Assembly (NCBI GenBank): GCA_025938035.1
Contig: JAICQE010000107.1
Location: forward strand, 1-15,751
DNA: 15,751 nucleotides
Direction of reading: 5' to 3'
Source: Vicinamibacteria bacterium
Lineage (GTDB): Bacteria; Acidobacteriota; Vicinamibacteria; Vicinamibacterales; UBA2999
Shown here in pieces: positions 1 through 6,877 of this stretch (the first letter of the stretch is position 1; each line of letters opens with the position of its first letter). The notes beneath the pieces are model-generated. The model was not told the origin of the DNA. It was given only the letters and a program-made list of their open reading frames with translations, and did not search any database. Position numbers and translations under genes: made by a program.

Positions 1-372
1 CGATTGCAGTGGAACGCATGGTCGTGGGGCACGCCCACGCGCGAGTCCGAGATCGCGCGCCTGCAGGCGGACATCGTGACGGCCGAGGAGGAAGCCTTCG
101 CGCGCACGCTCGATCAGTTGACGAGCACGGACGTGGCGACGATCGAGCGCCTCGAACGGGCCGTCGCGAGTGATGCCCAGATCATCGCCCTCCGCGAGGA
201 GGTCGAGCGCGCGGCACGGGCCCGGCTGGGGGAGGGCGTGCTGACCGCGGCCGACTACGTCACGCGACAGTCCGAGCTGGTGCAGTCGCGGTATGCCCGC
301 GCCTCGCACGACGTGGAGCTGGCACAGGCGCGCGCGCGGCTGCTGGTGACGCTCGGCGTGGAGGTCCCATGA
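1..372 (+). CDS. TolC-family outer membrane efflux protein, C-terminal part
   Basis: The frame is open from the left edge, so the gene begins outside the window and only about the last 123 residues are seen. The visible part is the C-terminal helical repeat of an outer-membrane channel: the motif LQWNAWSWG, then long alpha-helical coiled-coil sequence rich in Glu, Arg and Ala, and the typical closing stretch GVLTAADYVTRQ followed by ELAQARARLL. Proteins of this family form trimeric channels across the outer membrane and periplasm and dock onto HlyD-type adaptors. Its stop codon shares four bases (ATGA) with the start of the adaptor gene, so the two are translationally coupled and this is the exit duct of the ABC exporter that follows. 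Family assignment is firm; substrate is unknown. Confidence 0.88.
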   Translation, partial: RLQWNAWSWGTPTRESEIARLQADIVTAEEEAFARTLDQLTSTDVATIERLERAVASDAQIIALREEVERAARARLGEGVLTAADYVTRQSELVQSRYARASHDVELAQARARLLVTLGVEVP

Positions 373-1469
373 CGCGATGTTGGTCCGGTCGGCCATCGCG
401 GCACACTGAGGCACCGAGGCATGGAGAGCCGGAAAAGGGGTTCTCGGTGGCCTCAGTGTCTCGGTGGGTCGTCATCACGACAGCGTTTCTTGTCTTCTCA
501 TGTTCGCGCGGCGCGGAACCCGACGCCTACGGCAACGTCGAGACGACGCAGGTGACCGTGTCGGCGGAAACGGCGGGGCGGCTCGTTGCCTTCGAGGTCC
601 GCGAGGGTCAAGTGCTGACCGCATCCGCGGAGGTGGGCAGGATCAATCCCTCGGAGCTGGAGCTTCAGCGGGAACAGGCGGAGGCGCAGCGCGAGGCATC
701 GGAATCGCGGATCGACGAGACAGCCCGGCAGCAGCCGATCGTCGAGGCGCAGCGCTCCGCGGCAGCGGCGCAGGTGGAGGCGGCCCGCGCGCAGCTTGCC
801 GCCATCACCTCACAGCTCGTGATCGCCCAGCGGGCACTTGACCGCACGAAACGCCTGATCGATCAGTCCGCGGCGACGACACAGCAGCTCGATCAGGCCG
901 AGCGCGACGTGCGCGTGCTCGAAGAGCAGCAGCGCGCCCAGAAAGCGCAGATCGAAGCGAACGAACGGCAGGTGGCCGTGCACGCCGGTCAGCTTGCGGC
1001 GATCGGCGCGCAGCGGCGCACGGCAACGCGCCAGGCGAGCTCCGCCGCGGCGCAGGTGGAACTGGTCGCCGACCGTCTGCGCAAGACCACAATCACCAAC
1101 CCCATCGCCGGCACCGTGCTCACGACCTATGCGGAGGCAGGCGAGTTCGTTCAGCCCGGGCAGCCGCTGTACGCCATCGCCAACCTCGGGGTCGTGGACG
1201 TCCGCGCCTACATTACCGAAACGCAGCTGGCGTCCGTACAGGTGGGCCAGCAGACGATGGTGACAGTGGATGTTGGCAAAGATATGAGGCAGTCGCTGCC
1301 GGGCACGGTCACGTGGATCGCCAGCGAGGCGCAGTTCACGCCCACGCCGGTGCAGACGCGCGACGAGCGTGCGGATCTCGTCTACGCCGTCAAGATTCGC
1401 GTGGACAACAGCAAGGGGCTGCTCAAGCTCGGGATGCCCGTCGATGTCCAGTTCGGTCAGCGCCCGTAG
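369..1469 (+). CDS. HlyD-family periplasmic adaptor (YbhG-like membrane fusion protein)
   Basis: This 366-residue adaptor would link the inner-membrane ABC permeases to the TolC-like channel. After a hydrophobic segment at about residues 33-45 (SRWVVITTAFLVFSC), which resembles a lipoprotein signal ending at Cys45, come the first half of a biotinyl-lipoyl-like domain (GNVETTQVTVSAETAGRL), a long coiled-coil hairpin at about 95-235, and the second lipoyl half with beta-barrel (ITNPIAGTVLTTYAEAGEFV, then YAIANLGVVDVRAYI). The ATG at 369 has a GGAGG four bases upstream and an ATGA overlap with the previous stop, which supports it. However, it places about 32 residues before the signal segment, and those are encoded largely by an inverted repeat (403-459). 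A GTG at 447 is a second possible start. The gene overlaps the next by 26 bases. YbhG-type role is inferred from the gene order. Confidence 0.88.
   Translation: MTRCWSGRPSRHTEAPRHGEPEKGFSVASVSRWVVITTAFLVFSCSRGAEPDAYGNVETTQVTVSAETAGRLVAFEVREGQVLTASAEVGRINPSELELQREQAEAQREASESRIDETARQQPIVEAQRSAAAAQVEAARAQLAAITSQLVIAQRALDRTKRLIDQSAATTQQLDQAERDVRVLEEQQRAQKAQIEANERQVAVHAGQLAAIGAQRRTATRQASSAAAQVELVADRLRKTTITNPIAGTVLTTYAEAGEFVQPGQPLYAIANLGVVDVRAYITETQLASVQVGQQTMVTVDVGKDMRQSLPGTVTWIASEAQFTPTPVQTRDERADLVYAVKIRVDNSKGLLKLGMPVDVQFGQRP
403..459. repeat. Inverted repeat inside the adaptor N-terminus
   Basis: The arm at 403-418 (ACACTGAGGCACCGAG) is the reverse complement of 443-459 (CTCGGTGGCCTCAGTGT) apart from one extra base in the right arm; the spacer is 24 bases. 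The element lies in frame between the supported start codon of the adaptor and its signal segment. It encodes the low-complexity stretch HTEAPRHGEPEKGFSVASV, which is not expected in a lipoprotein leader. It looks like an inserted palindromic repeat, though whether it recurs elsewhere in the genome cannot be seen here. Confidence 0.7.
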
Positions 1470-2376
1470 CCTGCGCAAGCAGTTCGGCGAGACCCGCGCG
1501 CTCGACGACGTGTCGTTCGACGTCGAGGCCGGTGAGCTGTTCGGCTTCATCGGCCCCGACGGTGGCGGCAAGACCACGCTCTTCCGCATTCTCGTCACGC
1601 TGATGACGCCCGATTCCGGGCAGGCGCACGTGCTCGGGCTCGACGTGGTGCGCGACCTCTGGGCGCTGCGCCGCCGCGTCGGCTACATGCCCGGCCGCTT
1701 CTCGCTCTACCCGGACCTGAGCGTGGACGAGAACCTGCGGTTCTTTGCCTCGGTCTTCGGCACCACGCCCGAACGTGAGCACGAGCACATCGCGCCCATT
1801 TACGACCAGATTGCGCCGTTCCGGGAACGCCGCGCTGCCGCGCTCTCCGGCGGGATGAAGCAGAAGCTGGCGCTCTGCTGTGCGCTGGTGCACCGGCCGG
1901 AGATCCTGTTTCTCGACGAGCCCACCACCGGCATCGACGCCGTCTCGCGCCGCGAGCTGTGGGATCTGCTCGGCCGTCTGCGCGAGCAGGGGATGACCGT
2001 CGTGGTCTCCACGCCGTACATGGACGAGGCCAACCGCTGCGATCGCGTGGCGCTGATTCAGAGCGGCCGCGTGATTGCCCTCGATACTCCTGCCGCGGTC
2101 GCGGCATCGCTCGGTCACCCGCTGTTTGCCGTCCGCGCCAGCGCTCGCCATGCCGCGCTCAACGCGCTGCGTTCATTTCCGCACGTCCACAGCGTGCTGC
2201 CCTTCGGCGACGTGCATCACGTGACGGACGTGCGCCGGGATGTCCCTGTGGACGTCATCGCCGGCGAACTTCGCCGCTATCTCGCCGACGCCGGGTTCGC
2301 CGACGCGGAAGTCGCACCAACGGCGCCGACCGTGGAGGACGTGTTCATCGAGCGAATGGGATCGCCCTATGAATAG
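1444..2376 (+). CDS. ABC transporter ATP-binding protein, YbhF N-half type
   Basis: A 310-residue nucleotide-binding protein powering the exporter at the inner membrane face. Visible motifs, numbered from ATG 1444: Walker A GPDGGGKTT with Lys43; signature LSGGMKQK at 134-141; Walker B ILFLDEP with Asp158 and Glu159. The switch position reads STPYMDEA with Pro191 where histidine is usual. In the E. coli fused ATPase YbhF, as I recall it, the N-terminal half likewise has GPDGAGKTT and lacks the switch histidine (STSYLDEA), so this gene matches that half as a separate protein. The last 70 or so residues are an accessory tail. ATG 1444 is chosen because the upstream extension of the frame overlaps the adaptor and has no family similarity. 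It overlaps the adaptor by 26 bases and the next ATPase by 8. Confidence 0.9.
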   Translation: MSSSVSARSLRKQFGETRALDDVSFDVEAGELFGFIGPDGGGKTTLFRILVTLMTPDSGQAHVLGLDVVRDLWALRRRVGYMPGRFSLYPDLSVDENLRFFASVFGTTPEREHEHIAPIYDQIAPFRERRAAALSGGMKQKLALCCALVHRPEILFLDEPTTGIDAVSRRELWDLLGRLREQGMTVVVSTPYMDEANRCDRVALIQSGRVIALDTPAAVAASLGHPLFAVRASARHAALNALRSFPHVHSVLPFGDVHHVTDVRRDVPVDVIAGELRRYLADAGFADAEVAPTAPTVEDVFIERMGSPYE

Positions 2377-3160
2377 GGCGATCGAGGCGAACGAACTGAC
2401 GCGCAGGTTCGGCGCGTTCACGGCCGTGGACCGCATCTCGTTCGACGTCCGGCAGGGCGAGGTGTTCGGCTTTCTCGGCGCGAATGGCGCAGGGAAGACA
2501 ACCGCGATCCGGATGCTGACCGGGTTGCTGACGCCGAGCGGCGGGTCGGCGCGCGTGGCGGGCCACGACGTCTACACCGAAGGCGAAAAGATCAAGCGCA
2601 GCATCGGCTACATGAGCCAGCGGTTCTCTTTGTACGAGGACCTCTCGCCGCGGGAGAACATCCGCCTCTACGGCGGCATCTACGACCTGACCGCGCCGGA
2701 GATCCGCGAACGCACGGCGGCCATGCTCTCCCGGCTCGGTCTCGAATCCGTCGGCTCGAGGCCGGTACGCGAGCTCCCAGTCGGGTGGCGGCAGAAGCTG
2801 GCCTTCTCCGTTGCGCTCCTGCACCGGCCGTCGATCGTGTTCCTCGACGAGCCGACGAGCGGCGTCGATCCGGTGACGCGCCGGCAGTTCTGGGAGCTGA
2901 TTTACGAGGCCGCTGCCCGTGGAACGTCGGTGCTGGTGACGACCCACTACATGGACGAAGCCGAGTACTGCGATCGTCTTTCGATCATGGTCGCCGGCCG
3001 CATCGCCGCCCTCGGTGCGCCGGCGGAGCTGAAGCAGCAGCACGGAACCAGCTCGATCGACGACCTCTTCGTGCGCCTGGCGAGACCTGCCGTGAGCGAG
3101 CAGCCCATTCGACTCGCTCCGCCCGCCCAGGACAAGGGCGAGTCGAAGGGGCCTGCATGA
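2369..3160 (+). CDS. ABC transporter ATP-binding protein, YbhF C-half type
   Basis: A 263-residue ATPase, the presumed partner of the preceding one. Motifs, numbered from ATG 2369: Walker A GANGAGKTT with Lys43; Walker B IVFLDEP with Asp160 and Glu161; a good H-loop TTHYMDEAE with His193. The signature position reads ELPVGWRQK (136-143) instead of LSGGQ; YbhF-type C-terminal halves characteristically have LPLG or LPVG here. With the preceding protein this makes an asymmetric pair: this Walker/H-loop set faces the consensus LSGGM of the partner, while the partner's own site lacks both the histidine and a normal opposing signature. The start lies 8 bases inside the previous gene. The last codon and stop overlap the next start (ATGA at 3157-3160). 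Confidence 0.9.
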   Translation: MNRAIEANELTRRFGAFTAVDRISFDVRQGEVFGFLGANGAGKTTAIRMLTGLLTPSGGSARVAGHDVYTEGEKIKRSIGYMSQRFSLYEDLSPRENIRLYGGIYDLTAPEIRERTAAMLSRLGLESVGSRPVRELPVGWRQKLAFSVALLHRPSIVFLDEPTSGVDPVTRRQFWELIYEAAARGTSVLVTTHYMDEAEYCDRLSIMVAGRIAALGAPAELKQQHGTSSIDDLFVRLARPAVSEQPIRLAPPAQDKGESKGPA

Positions 3161-4269
3161 GCCCCCTCGTCGCACTCTTGCGCAAGGAGACGTATCACAT
3201 CCGCCGCGATCGCCGGACGCTCGTCGTCGTCCTGGCGCTGCCGGTGGTCCAGGTGCTGCTCTTCGGGTCGGCGATTCGGACCGACGTGGACCGTGTCCGG
3301 CTGGCGATCGTGGACCCGGCGCCGGACGAGGCCACGCTGGAGCTGCGCAATCGCTTCACCGCCACCGACACGTTCCGCCTCGTCGCCGTCGTTCCGCGCG
3401 CGTCCGATCTGGACCCGCTGTTCCGGACGAGCCAGGCGCAGGCGGGCGTGGTGCTGCCCGTTGGCTTCGCTGAAGATCTGGCGGGACGGTCCCCGGCGCC
3501 GGTGCAGATCATCGTCGACGCGACGGATCCGAATACCGGGAGCGTGCTGCGGGCCTACATCGAAGCGGTCATACGAGGGTACGAGCTGGAGCAGGTCCGC
3601 CTGAAGGCGGACACTACGACGATCCAGATTGGCGCCACCAGCCGCATGCGGTTCAACCCGACGCGTGAGAGCTCGAACGTCTTCGTTCCCGGCCTGATGG
3701 CGTTCGTCCTCACCATCCTGGCGTCGCTGATGACGGCCATTTCGCTGACCCGCGAGAAGGAAACGGGGACGATCGAAGCGCTGCTGGTGTCGCCGCTGCG
3801 GCCCTGGTCGATCATTCTCGGCAAGGTACTCCCGTATCTCGCCATTGGCGTCGTGGCGGCGGTCGCCATCATCGTCGAGGCGCGGCTGGTGTTCGGCGTC
3901 CCGCTGCGCGGCAGCGCCGTGCTGCTCATCTTCGAGGCGGTCCTTTTCATCCTGGCGTCGCTCGCGCTCGGCATCCTGGTGTCCACGCGGACGTACTCAC
4001 AGCGTGTCGCCACGATGGGCGCCATGCTGATCTCGATGCTGCCCAACATCCTGCTGTCCGGCTTCATCTTTCCGATCGAGAGCATGCCACTGCTGCTGCG
4101 CGTGATCTCGCAGGTCGTGCCGGGGCAGTGGTTTGTCACCATCGCGCGCGGGATCATGCTCAAGGGCGTCGGCCTGGAGTACCTCTGGAAGGAGACGCTC
4201 GTTCTCGGCGGCATCGCCGTACTGCTCCTGGCCGTCAGCACCCGCGCCTTCAAGGCGCGCCTGGGCTGA
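3157..4269 (+). CDS. ABC-2 type transporter permease (YbhS-like)
   Basis: A 370-residue inner-membrane subunit of the ABC2_membrane_3 class. The N-terminus (LLRKETYHIRRDRRTLVVVLALPVVQVLLFG) gives a first membrane helix after a short cytoplasmic segment. A periplasmic domain of about 140 residues follows, then five or so C-terminal helices. The conserved transition reads FVPGLMAFVLTILASLMTA with the cytoplasmic LTREKETGTIEALLVSPLRP coupling motif, and the family's PNILLSGFIFPIESMP is present. The start is fixed by the ATGA overlap with the ATPase. Residues about 147-154 (VRLKADTT) are encoded by a 25-bp palindromic repeat that also occurs at 11693, so the periplasmic domain appears to carry an in-frame repeat insertion. 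It should pair with the next permease to form the heterodimeric membrane channel. Confidence 0.9.
   Translation: MSPLVALLRKETYHIRRDRRTLVVVLALPVVQVLLFGSAIRTDVDRVRLAIVDPAPDEATLELRNRFTATDTFRLVAVVPRASDLDPLFRTSQAQAGVVLPVGFAEDLAGRSPAPVQIIVDATDPNTGSVLRAYIEAVIRGYELEQVRLKADTTTIQIGATSRMRFNPTRESSNVFVPGLMAFVLTILASLMTAISLTREKETGTIEALLVSPLRPWSIILGKVLPYLAIGVVAAVAIIVEARLVFGVPLRGSAVLLIFEAVLFILASLALGILVSTRTYSQRVATMGAMLISMLPNILLSGFIFPIESMPLLLRVISQVVPGQWFVTIARGIMLKGVGLEYLWKETLVLGGIAVLLLAVSTRAFKARLG
3594..3618 (+). repeat. 25-bp REP-like palindromic repeat, copy 1 (intragenic)
   Basis: The core GTCCGCCTGAAGGCGGAC has perfect 8-bp arms around GA and is followed by ACTACG. The same 25 bases occur in the same orientation at 11693-11717. 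This copy lies inside the YbhS-like permease gene, in frame and without a stop, and encodes V-R-L-K-A-D-T-T in the periplasmic domain. Confidence 0.85.
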
Positions 4270-4271
4270 CA

Positions 4272-5402
4272 ATGCGCCGCGTCTTCTTTCTCGCCCAGGC
4301 CGAGCTGCTGCACGTTGTCCGCGACCGGGCCACGTTGGCACAGGTATTTGTCATCCCGATGGTGCAGATCCTGATCCTCGCGAACGCGGCGACGTTCGAG
4401 ATCCGCGACACGCGGATGTGGGTCGTCGATCTCGATCGAACGGTGATATCGCGCGGGCTCGTCAACCGCTTCGCGGCCTCCGGGCACTTCGACATTGCGG
4501 GAACCACACCGTCGCTCGACGCCGCCAATGACGCCCTCCTGCGCGGCGAGACGACGCTCGCGCTCGTCATTCCCCGCGACTTCGAGACGGATGTCGTCCG
4601 CACTCGCCACGCGAACGTTGAGCTCGTGGTCAACGCCGAGAAGGGAGCCGCCGCGGGCCTCGTCCAGGCGTACGCCGCGACGATCCTCGGTGCGTATTCA
4701 GCGGAACTTGCCCGCCTTCGTCCTTCGGACTTCGGCGCGGCGGGCCCGGCCGCGGCTCCGCGCATCGACATCCGACATCGCAGCCGCTACAACCCGACGC
4801 TCAACTACCAGCACTACATGGTCCCCGGCCTTCTGGTCGCGCTGGTGACGATGATCGGCACGCTGCTGACGGCGCAGAACATCGCGCGCGAAAAGGAACT
4901 GGGCACGCTCGAGCAGCTCAACGTCACGCCGATCACGCGCGGGCAGTTCATTGCCGGCAAGCTCCTGCCGTTCTGGCTGGTGGGGCTGATCGAGCTGGCG
5001 CTCGGCCTGACGCTTGGGGTCGTCGTGTTCGACGTGCCGGTGCGCGGTAGCGTGCCGCTGCTGTTTGGCGTGGCCGCGCTTTATCTACTTGTCGCGCTCG
5101 GGATTGGACTGTGGATCTCGACGATCGTCGACACGCAGCAGCAGGCGATGTTCGTCGCCTTCTTCATCATCAACATCTACATGCTGATGAGCGGACTGTT
5201 CACCCCCATCGACAGCATGGCACCGTGGGCGCAGACATTCGCCGAGCTGAACCCCGTGCGCCACTTCGTCGCCATCTCGCGCGCGATTCTGATCAAGGGG
5301 GCGGGGCTGGCCGATATCGGACGGCCGTTGACGTTCCTGGCCGTGTTCGCTGCGGTGGTGCTGACTTCCGCGGTGCTGCAGTACAGAAAACGCGCTGCTT
5401 GA
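4272..5402 (+). CDS. ABC-2 type transporter permease (YbhR-like)
   Basis: A 376-residue permease paralogous to the preceding one. The N-terminal helix follows RRVFFLAQAELLHVVRDRAT. A periplasmic domain of roughly 160 residues ends at SRYNPTLNYQHYMVPGLLVA, then come the coupling motif IAREKELGTLEQLNVTPITR and the C-terminal helices, including MLMSGLFTPIDSMAPWAQ. ATG 4272 lies two bases after the upstream stop and gives a normal-length protein; the open frame further upstream overlaps the previous gene without similarity. It is the last gene of the operon and is followed by strong hairpins. Together with the neighbours it completes a YbhGFSR-type exporter. That E. coli system has been linked to export of some antibiotics and Na+/Li+, but the substrate here cannot be read from sequence. 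Confidence 0.9.
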   Translation: MRRVFFLAQAELLHVVRDRATLAQVFVIPMVQILILANAATFEIRDTRMWVVDLDRTVISRGLVNRFAASGHFDIAGTTPSLDAANDALLRGETTLALVIPRDFETDVVRTRHANVELVVNAEKGAAAGLVQAYAATILGAYSAELARLRPSDFGAAGPAAAPRIDIRHRSRYNPTLNYQHYMVPGLLVALVTMIGTLLTAQNIAREKELGTLEQLNVTPITRGQFIAGKLLPFWLVGLIELALGLTLGVVVFDVPVRGSVPLLFGVAALYLLVALGIGLWISTIVDTQQQAMFVAFFIINIYMLMSGLFTPIDSMAPWAQTFAELNPVRHFVAISRAILIKGAGLADIGRPLTFLAVFAAVVLTSAVLQYRKRAA

Positions 5403-5408
5403 TCGTGG

Positions 5409-5453
5409 GGCGCGCCTTGTCAGGCGCGCCAACGCGGACCTAACAAGGTCCGC
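5409..5453. repeat. Double hairpin after the exporter operon
   Basis: Two adjacent palindromes start 7 bases after the last operon stop. Arms GGCGCGCCT (5409-5417) and AGGCGCGCC (5422-5430) enclose four bases; arms GCGGACCT (5434-5441) and AGGTCCGC (5446-5453) enclose AACA. Both stems are perfect. There is no T-tract, so it is not a classical intrinsic terminator, but it could stabilise the mRNA 3' end or act as a bidirectional block. The form resembles a repetitive extragenic palindrome. Confidence 0.7.
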
Positions 5454-5461
5454 GCCACGGG

Positions 5462-5505
5462 CTGAGAAGACGGAAGGCCCAAGGCCGAAGGCCTAAGGGC
5501 TGGTC
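5462..5505 (+). repeat. Left copy of a ~45-bp inverted repeat
   Basis: The sequence starts CTGAGAAGACGGAAGGCCCA, continues with tandem AAGGCC-type units and ends AAGGGCTGGTC. The reverse complement of 6117-6164 reads CTGAGACGGAAGGCCCAAGG and also ends AAGGGCTGGTC, so the two are imperfect inverted copies about 610 bases apart. They bracket the lower-GC segment with the GNAT remnant. Confidence 0.75.
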
Positions 5506-5549
5506 GAGGCAAGAGGGAATGAGGAAGGACGCGCGGGGCGCATTACGCT

Positions 5550-5831
5550 CTATGTGGACATTCGGTACTTGATTCCGGTAGGGCCCGTGTCGATTTCCTC
5601 CTGCACTGAGAACCCCAATCGCTCATACAAGGTCTTCGCAGGATTCTCCTTGAGCACCGTCAGCGTGACCGGTAGGTGTGCAGCTCTGGCCCTCGCGATT
5701 ACGTCGTGAATGATCGATGTGCCGATGCCCCGATGTTGAAAACTCGGTAGGAGTTCCAAGTGACGGATCTCAATACGACCGCTATGATCAACAACGCTCA
5801 GAACGCCCGCATCGATGCCCTGGGCGCATGT
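5550..5831 (-). pseudogene. GNAT-family N-acetyltransferase, C-terminal remnant
   Basis: Reading leftwards from just after a stop at 5832-5834, the frame gives a segment with GIDAGVLSVVDHSGRIEIRH, then LELLPSFQHRGIGTSIIHDV, then LKENPAKTLYERLGF and a TAG at 5550. The Q/R-x-x-G-I-G motif is the acetyl-CoA pyrophosphate loop (motif A), and the N-P-A-K-x-L-Y-E-R-L-G-F block is motif B. The N-terminal half that would hold the first strands and acceptor-binding part is missing: the same frame meets stops at 5832 and 5841, and I could not find a convincing N-terminus in the other two frames. The only in-frame start codon seen is TTG at 5759, which would leave 69 residues, too short to fold as an acetyltransferase. 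A truncated or frameshifted gene is the best reading; a sequencing error is possible. Confidence 0.7.
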
Positions 5832-5834
5832 TCA

Positions 5835-6116
5835 CCTTATTTACGTTGAACACGAATTCGAAGTCGTTGGCGGCGCGGGTCGAAGCGCGTACATCGGTCG
5901 AGACCTTCTACTGAGGATCCGCTTTGGCGAAGTGCTCTCGCAGAAATGCAAGGACTGGAGTCGCGGCGCACCGAAGTGCCGACAACGTTTCGCCCATGCC
6001 GGTGGCCTGGACTCGAGTCGGAACAGTTGTTCGGGCAGCGCGATTCACCGATTTCCGTGACGTGCTCGGCGAGCTCGTGAAGGTGATCTCGAGCAGCGAA
6101 CGAGCCCTTATTCCTT
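5835..6116. other. Lower-GC stretch with no recognisable gene
   Basis: I see no protein family in any frame here. Short open frames exist on both strands but lack conserved motifs, plausible ribosome sites or codon bias like the neighbours. One 60-base row at 5821 counts 53% G+C against about 68% in an exporter row. The stretch lies upstream of the GNAT remnant on its strand and could contain its decayed 5' part. Confidence 0.5.
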
Positions 6117-6164
6117 GACCAGCCCTTGGGCCTTGGGCCTTCGCCCTTGGGCCTTCCGTCTCAG
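6117..6164 (-). repeat. Right copy of the ~45-bp inverted repeat
   Basis: This is the inverted partner of 5462-5505, with internal tandem units of the form CCCTTGGGCCTT. It runs into the 3' end of the cupin gene: the cupin stop codon (6161-6163) lies inside the matched part. Confidence 0.75.
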
Positions 6165-6862
6165 CGCACTTCAATCTCCACGACGTACGCGTCGGTCGTG
6201 CCGAGGCGGACGAGGTGATGCCGATCGCCGGCAGGAATCACGATCCACTGGCCCGGCTGATCGAGCTGCCGCAATCCAACGGCAGCCGGCGCCCACGCTT
6301 TCGCCTGCGCGTCCGGACCATCCGACATCACCTTGCCGCGGATCAGCACCGCGACCGTCGGTGCCGTGTGCGTATGCGAGGCCTGCGTGCTGTTGACCCC
6401 GAGGTTCACGTCGTAAATCCGGAACGCCCGCGACTCCTGAACCATCTTCGTGCCGATGCCGGGCGTGGCGGCGGCGGAGGACCAGCCGCTCTTCTTGCGG
6501 TTCTCGACCGCCAGGAGCTGATACGGCCGCTTGCCGACATTCTGGACGCGGTGGCTGCCCGGCTTGCCGGTGTATTCGGTGGCGGACGTGTTGCCGAGCG
6601 GCCTCGCCGGCCGCGACGTTGCCGCCTGCTGACCGGTCTGCACCCGCGTTTCGGTTCCGTCGTTCATCGACACCGTGACGATGTCGAAGTCGTGCCGGTG
6701 CTCGTCGGTGGTCGCGCCCGGCGGCACCTCGACGCTCAGCACGCGCATCTGCGGGTTTTCGAAGACGACCTTGTGCCAGGCGTCGTTTCCGAGCGGCGCC
6801 TGCGCGGCGAGAACGGCAGTCGAGGCGAGAAAAAGGAATCCAATAAGGCGTGCAGCAGTCAT
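6161..6862 (-). CDS. Exported double-cupin domain protein
   Basis: A 233-residue protein with an N-terminal signal sequence (MTAARLIGFLFLASTAVLA, likely cleaved before AQA), so it acts in the envelope. Two cupin-like halves are visible. The first has the metal-ligand type motif TDEHRHDFDIVTVSM at about residues 52-66; the second has ASHTHTAPTVAVLIRG followed later by IVIPAGDRHHLVRLG, matching cupin motifs 1 and 2. The role is not known: cupins of this kind may bind metal, sugars or small ligands, and nothing here shows catalysis. The ATG lies 15 bases after the stop of the ABC exporter gene on the same strand, with GGCAGG close upstream, so it is probably the last gene of that operon. The stop codon lies within a repeat element. 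Confidence 0.8.
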   Translation of the reverse strand: MTAARLIGFLFLASTAVLAAQAPLGNDAWHKVVFENPQMRVLSVEVPPGATTDEHRHDFDIVTVSMNDGTETRVQTGQQAATSRPARPLGNTSATEYTGKPGSHRVQNVGKRPYQLLAVENRKKSGWSSAAATPGIGTKMVQESRAFRIYDVNLGVNSTQASHTHTAPTVAVLIRGKVMSDGPDAQAKAWAPAAVGLRQLDQPGQWIVIPAGDRHHLVRLGTTDAYVVEIEVR

Positions 6863-6877
6863 GACCTGCCAATCATG

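Noticed and set aside
1369..1443. Longer N-terminus for the first ATPase
   Set aside because: The extra residues are Ser/Cys-rich, overlap the adaptor gene in another frame and have no ABC similarity; ATG 1444 starts at the usual place before the first strand.
5409..5453. Rho-independent terminator
   Set aside because: The stems are strong but no T-tract follows on either strand.
5835..6116. Integron attC site near the GNAT remnant
   Set aside because: GNAT genes are common integron cassettes, but I found no paired attC core sites (GTTRRRY and its complement) in a suitable arrangement.
5462..6164. Complete insertion sequence
   Set aside because: No transposase frame with a DDE or HUH motif lies between the inverted repeats.
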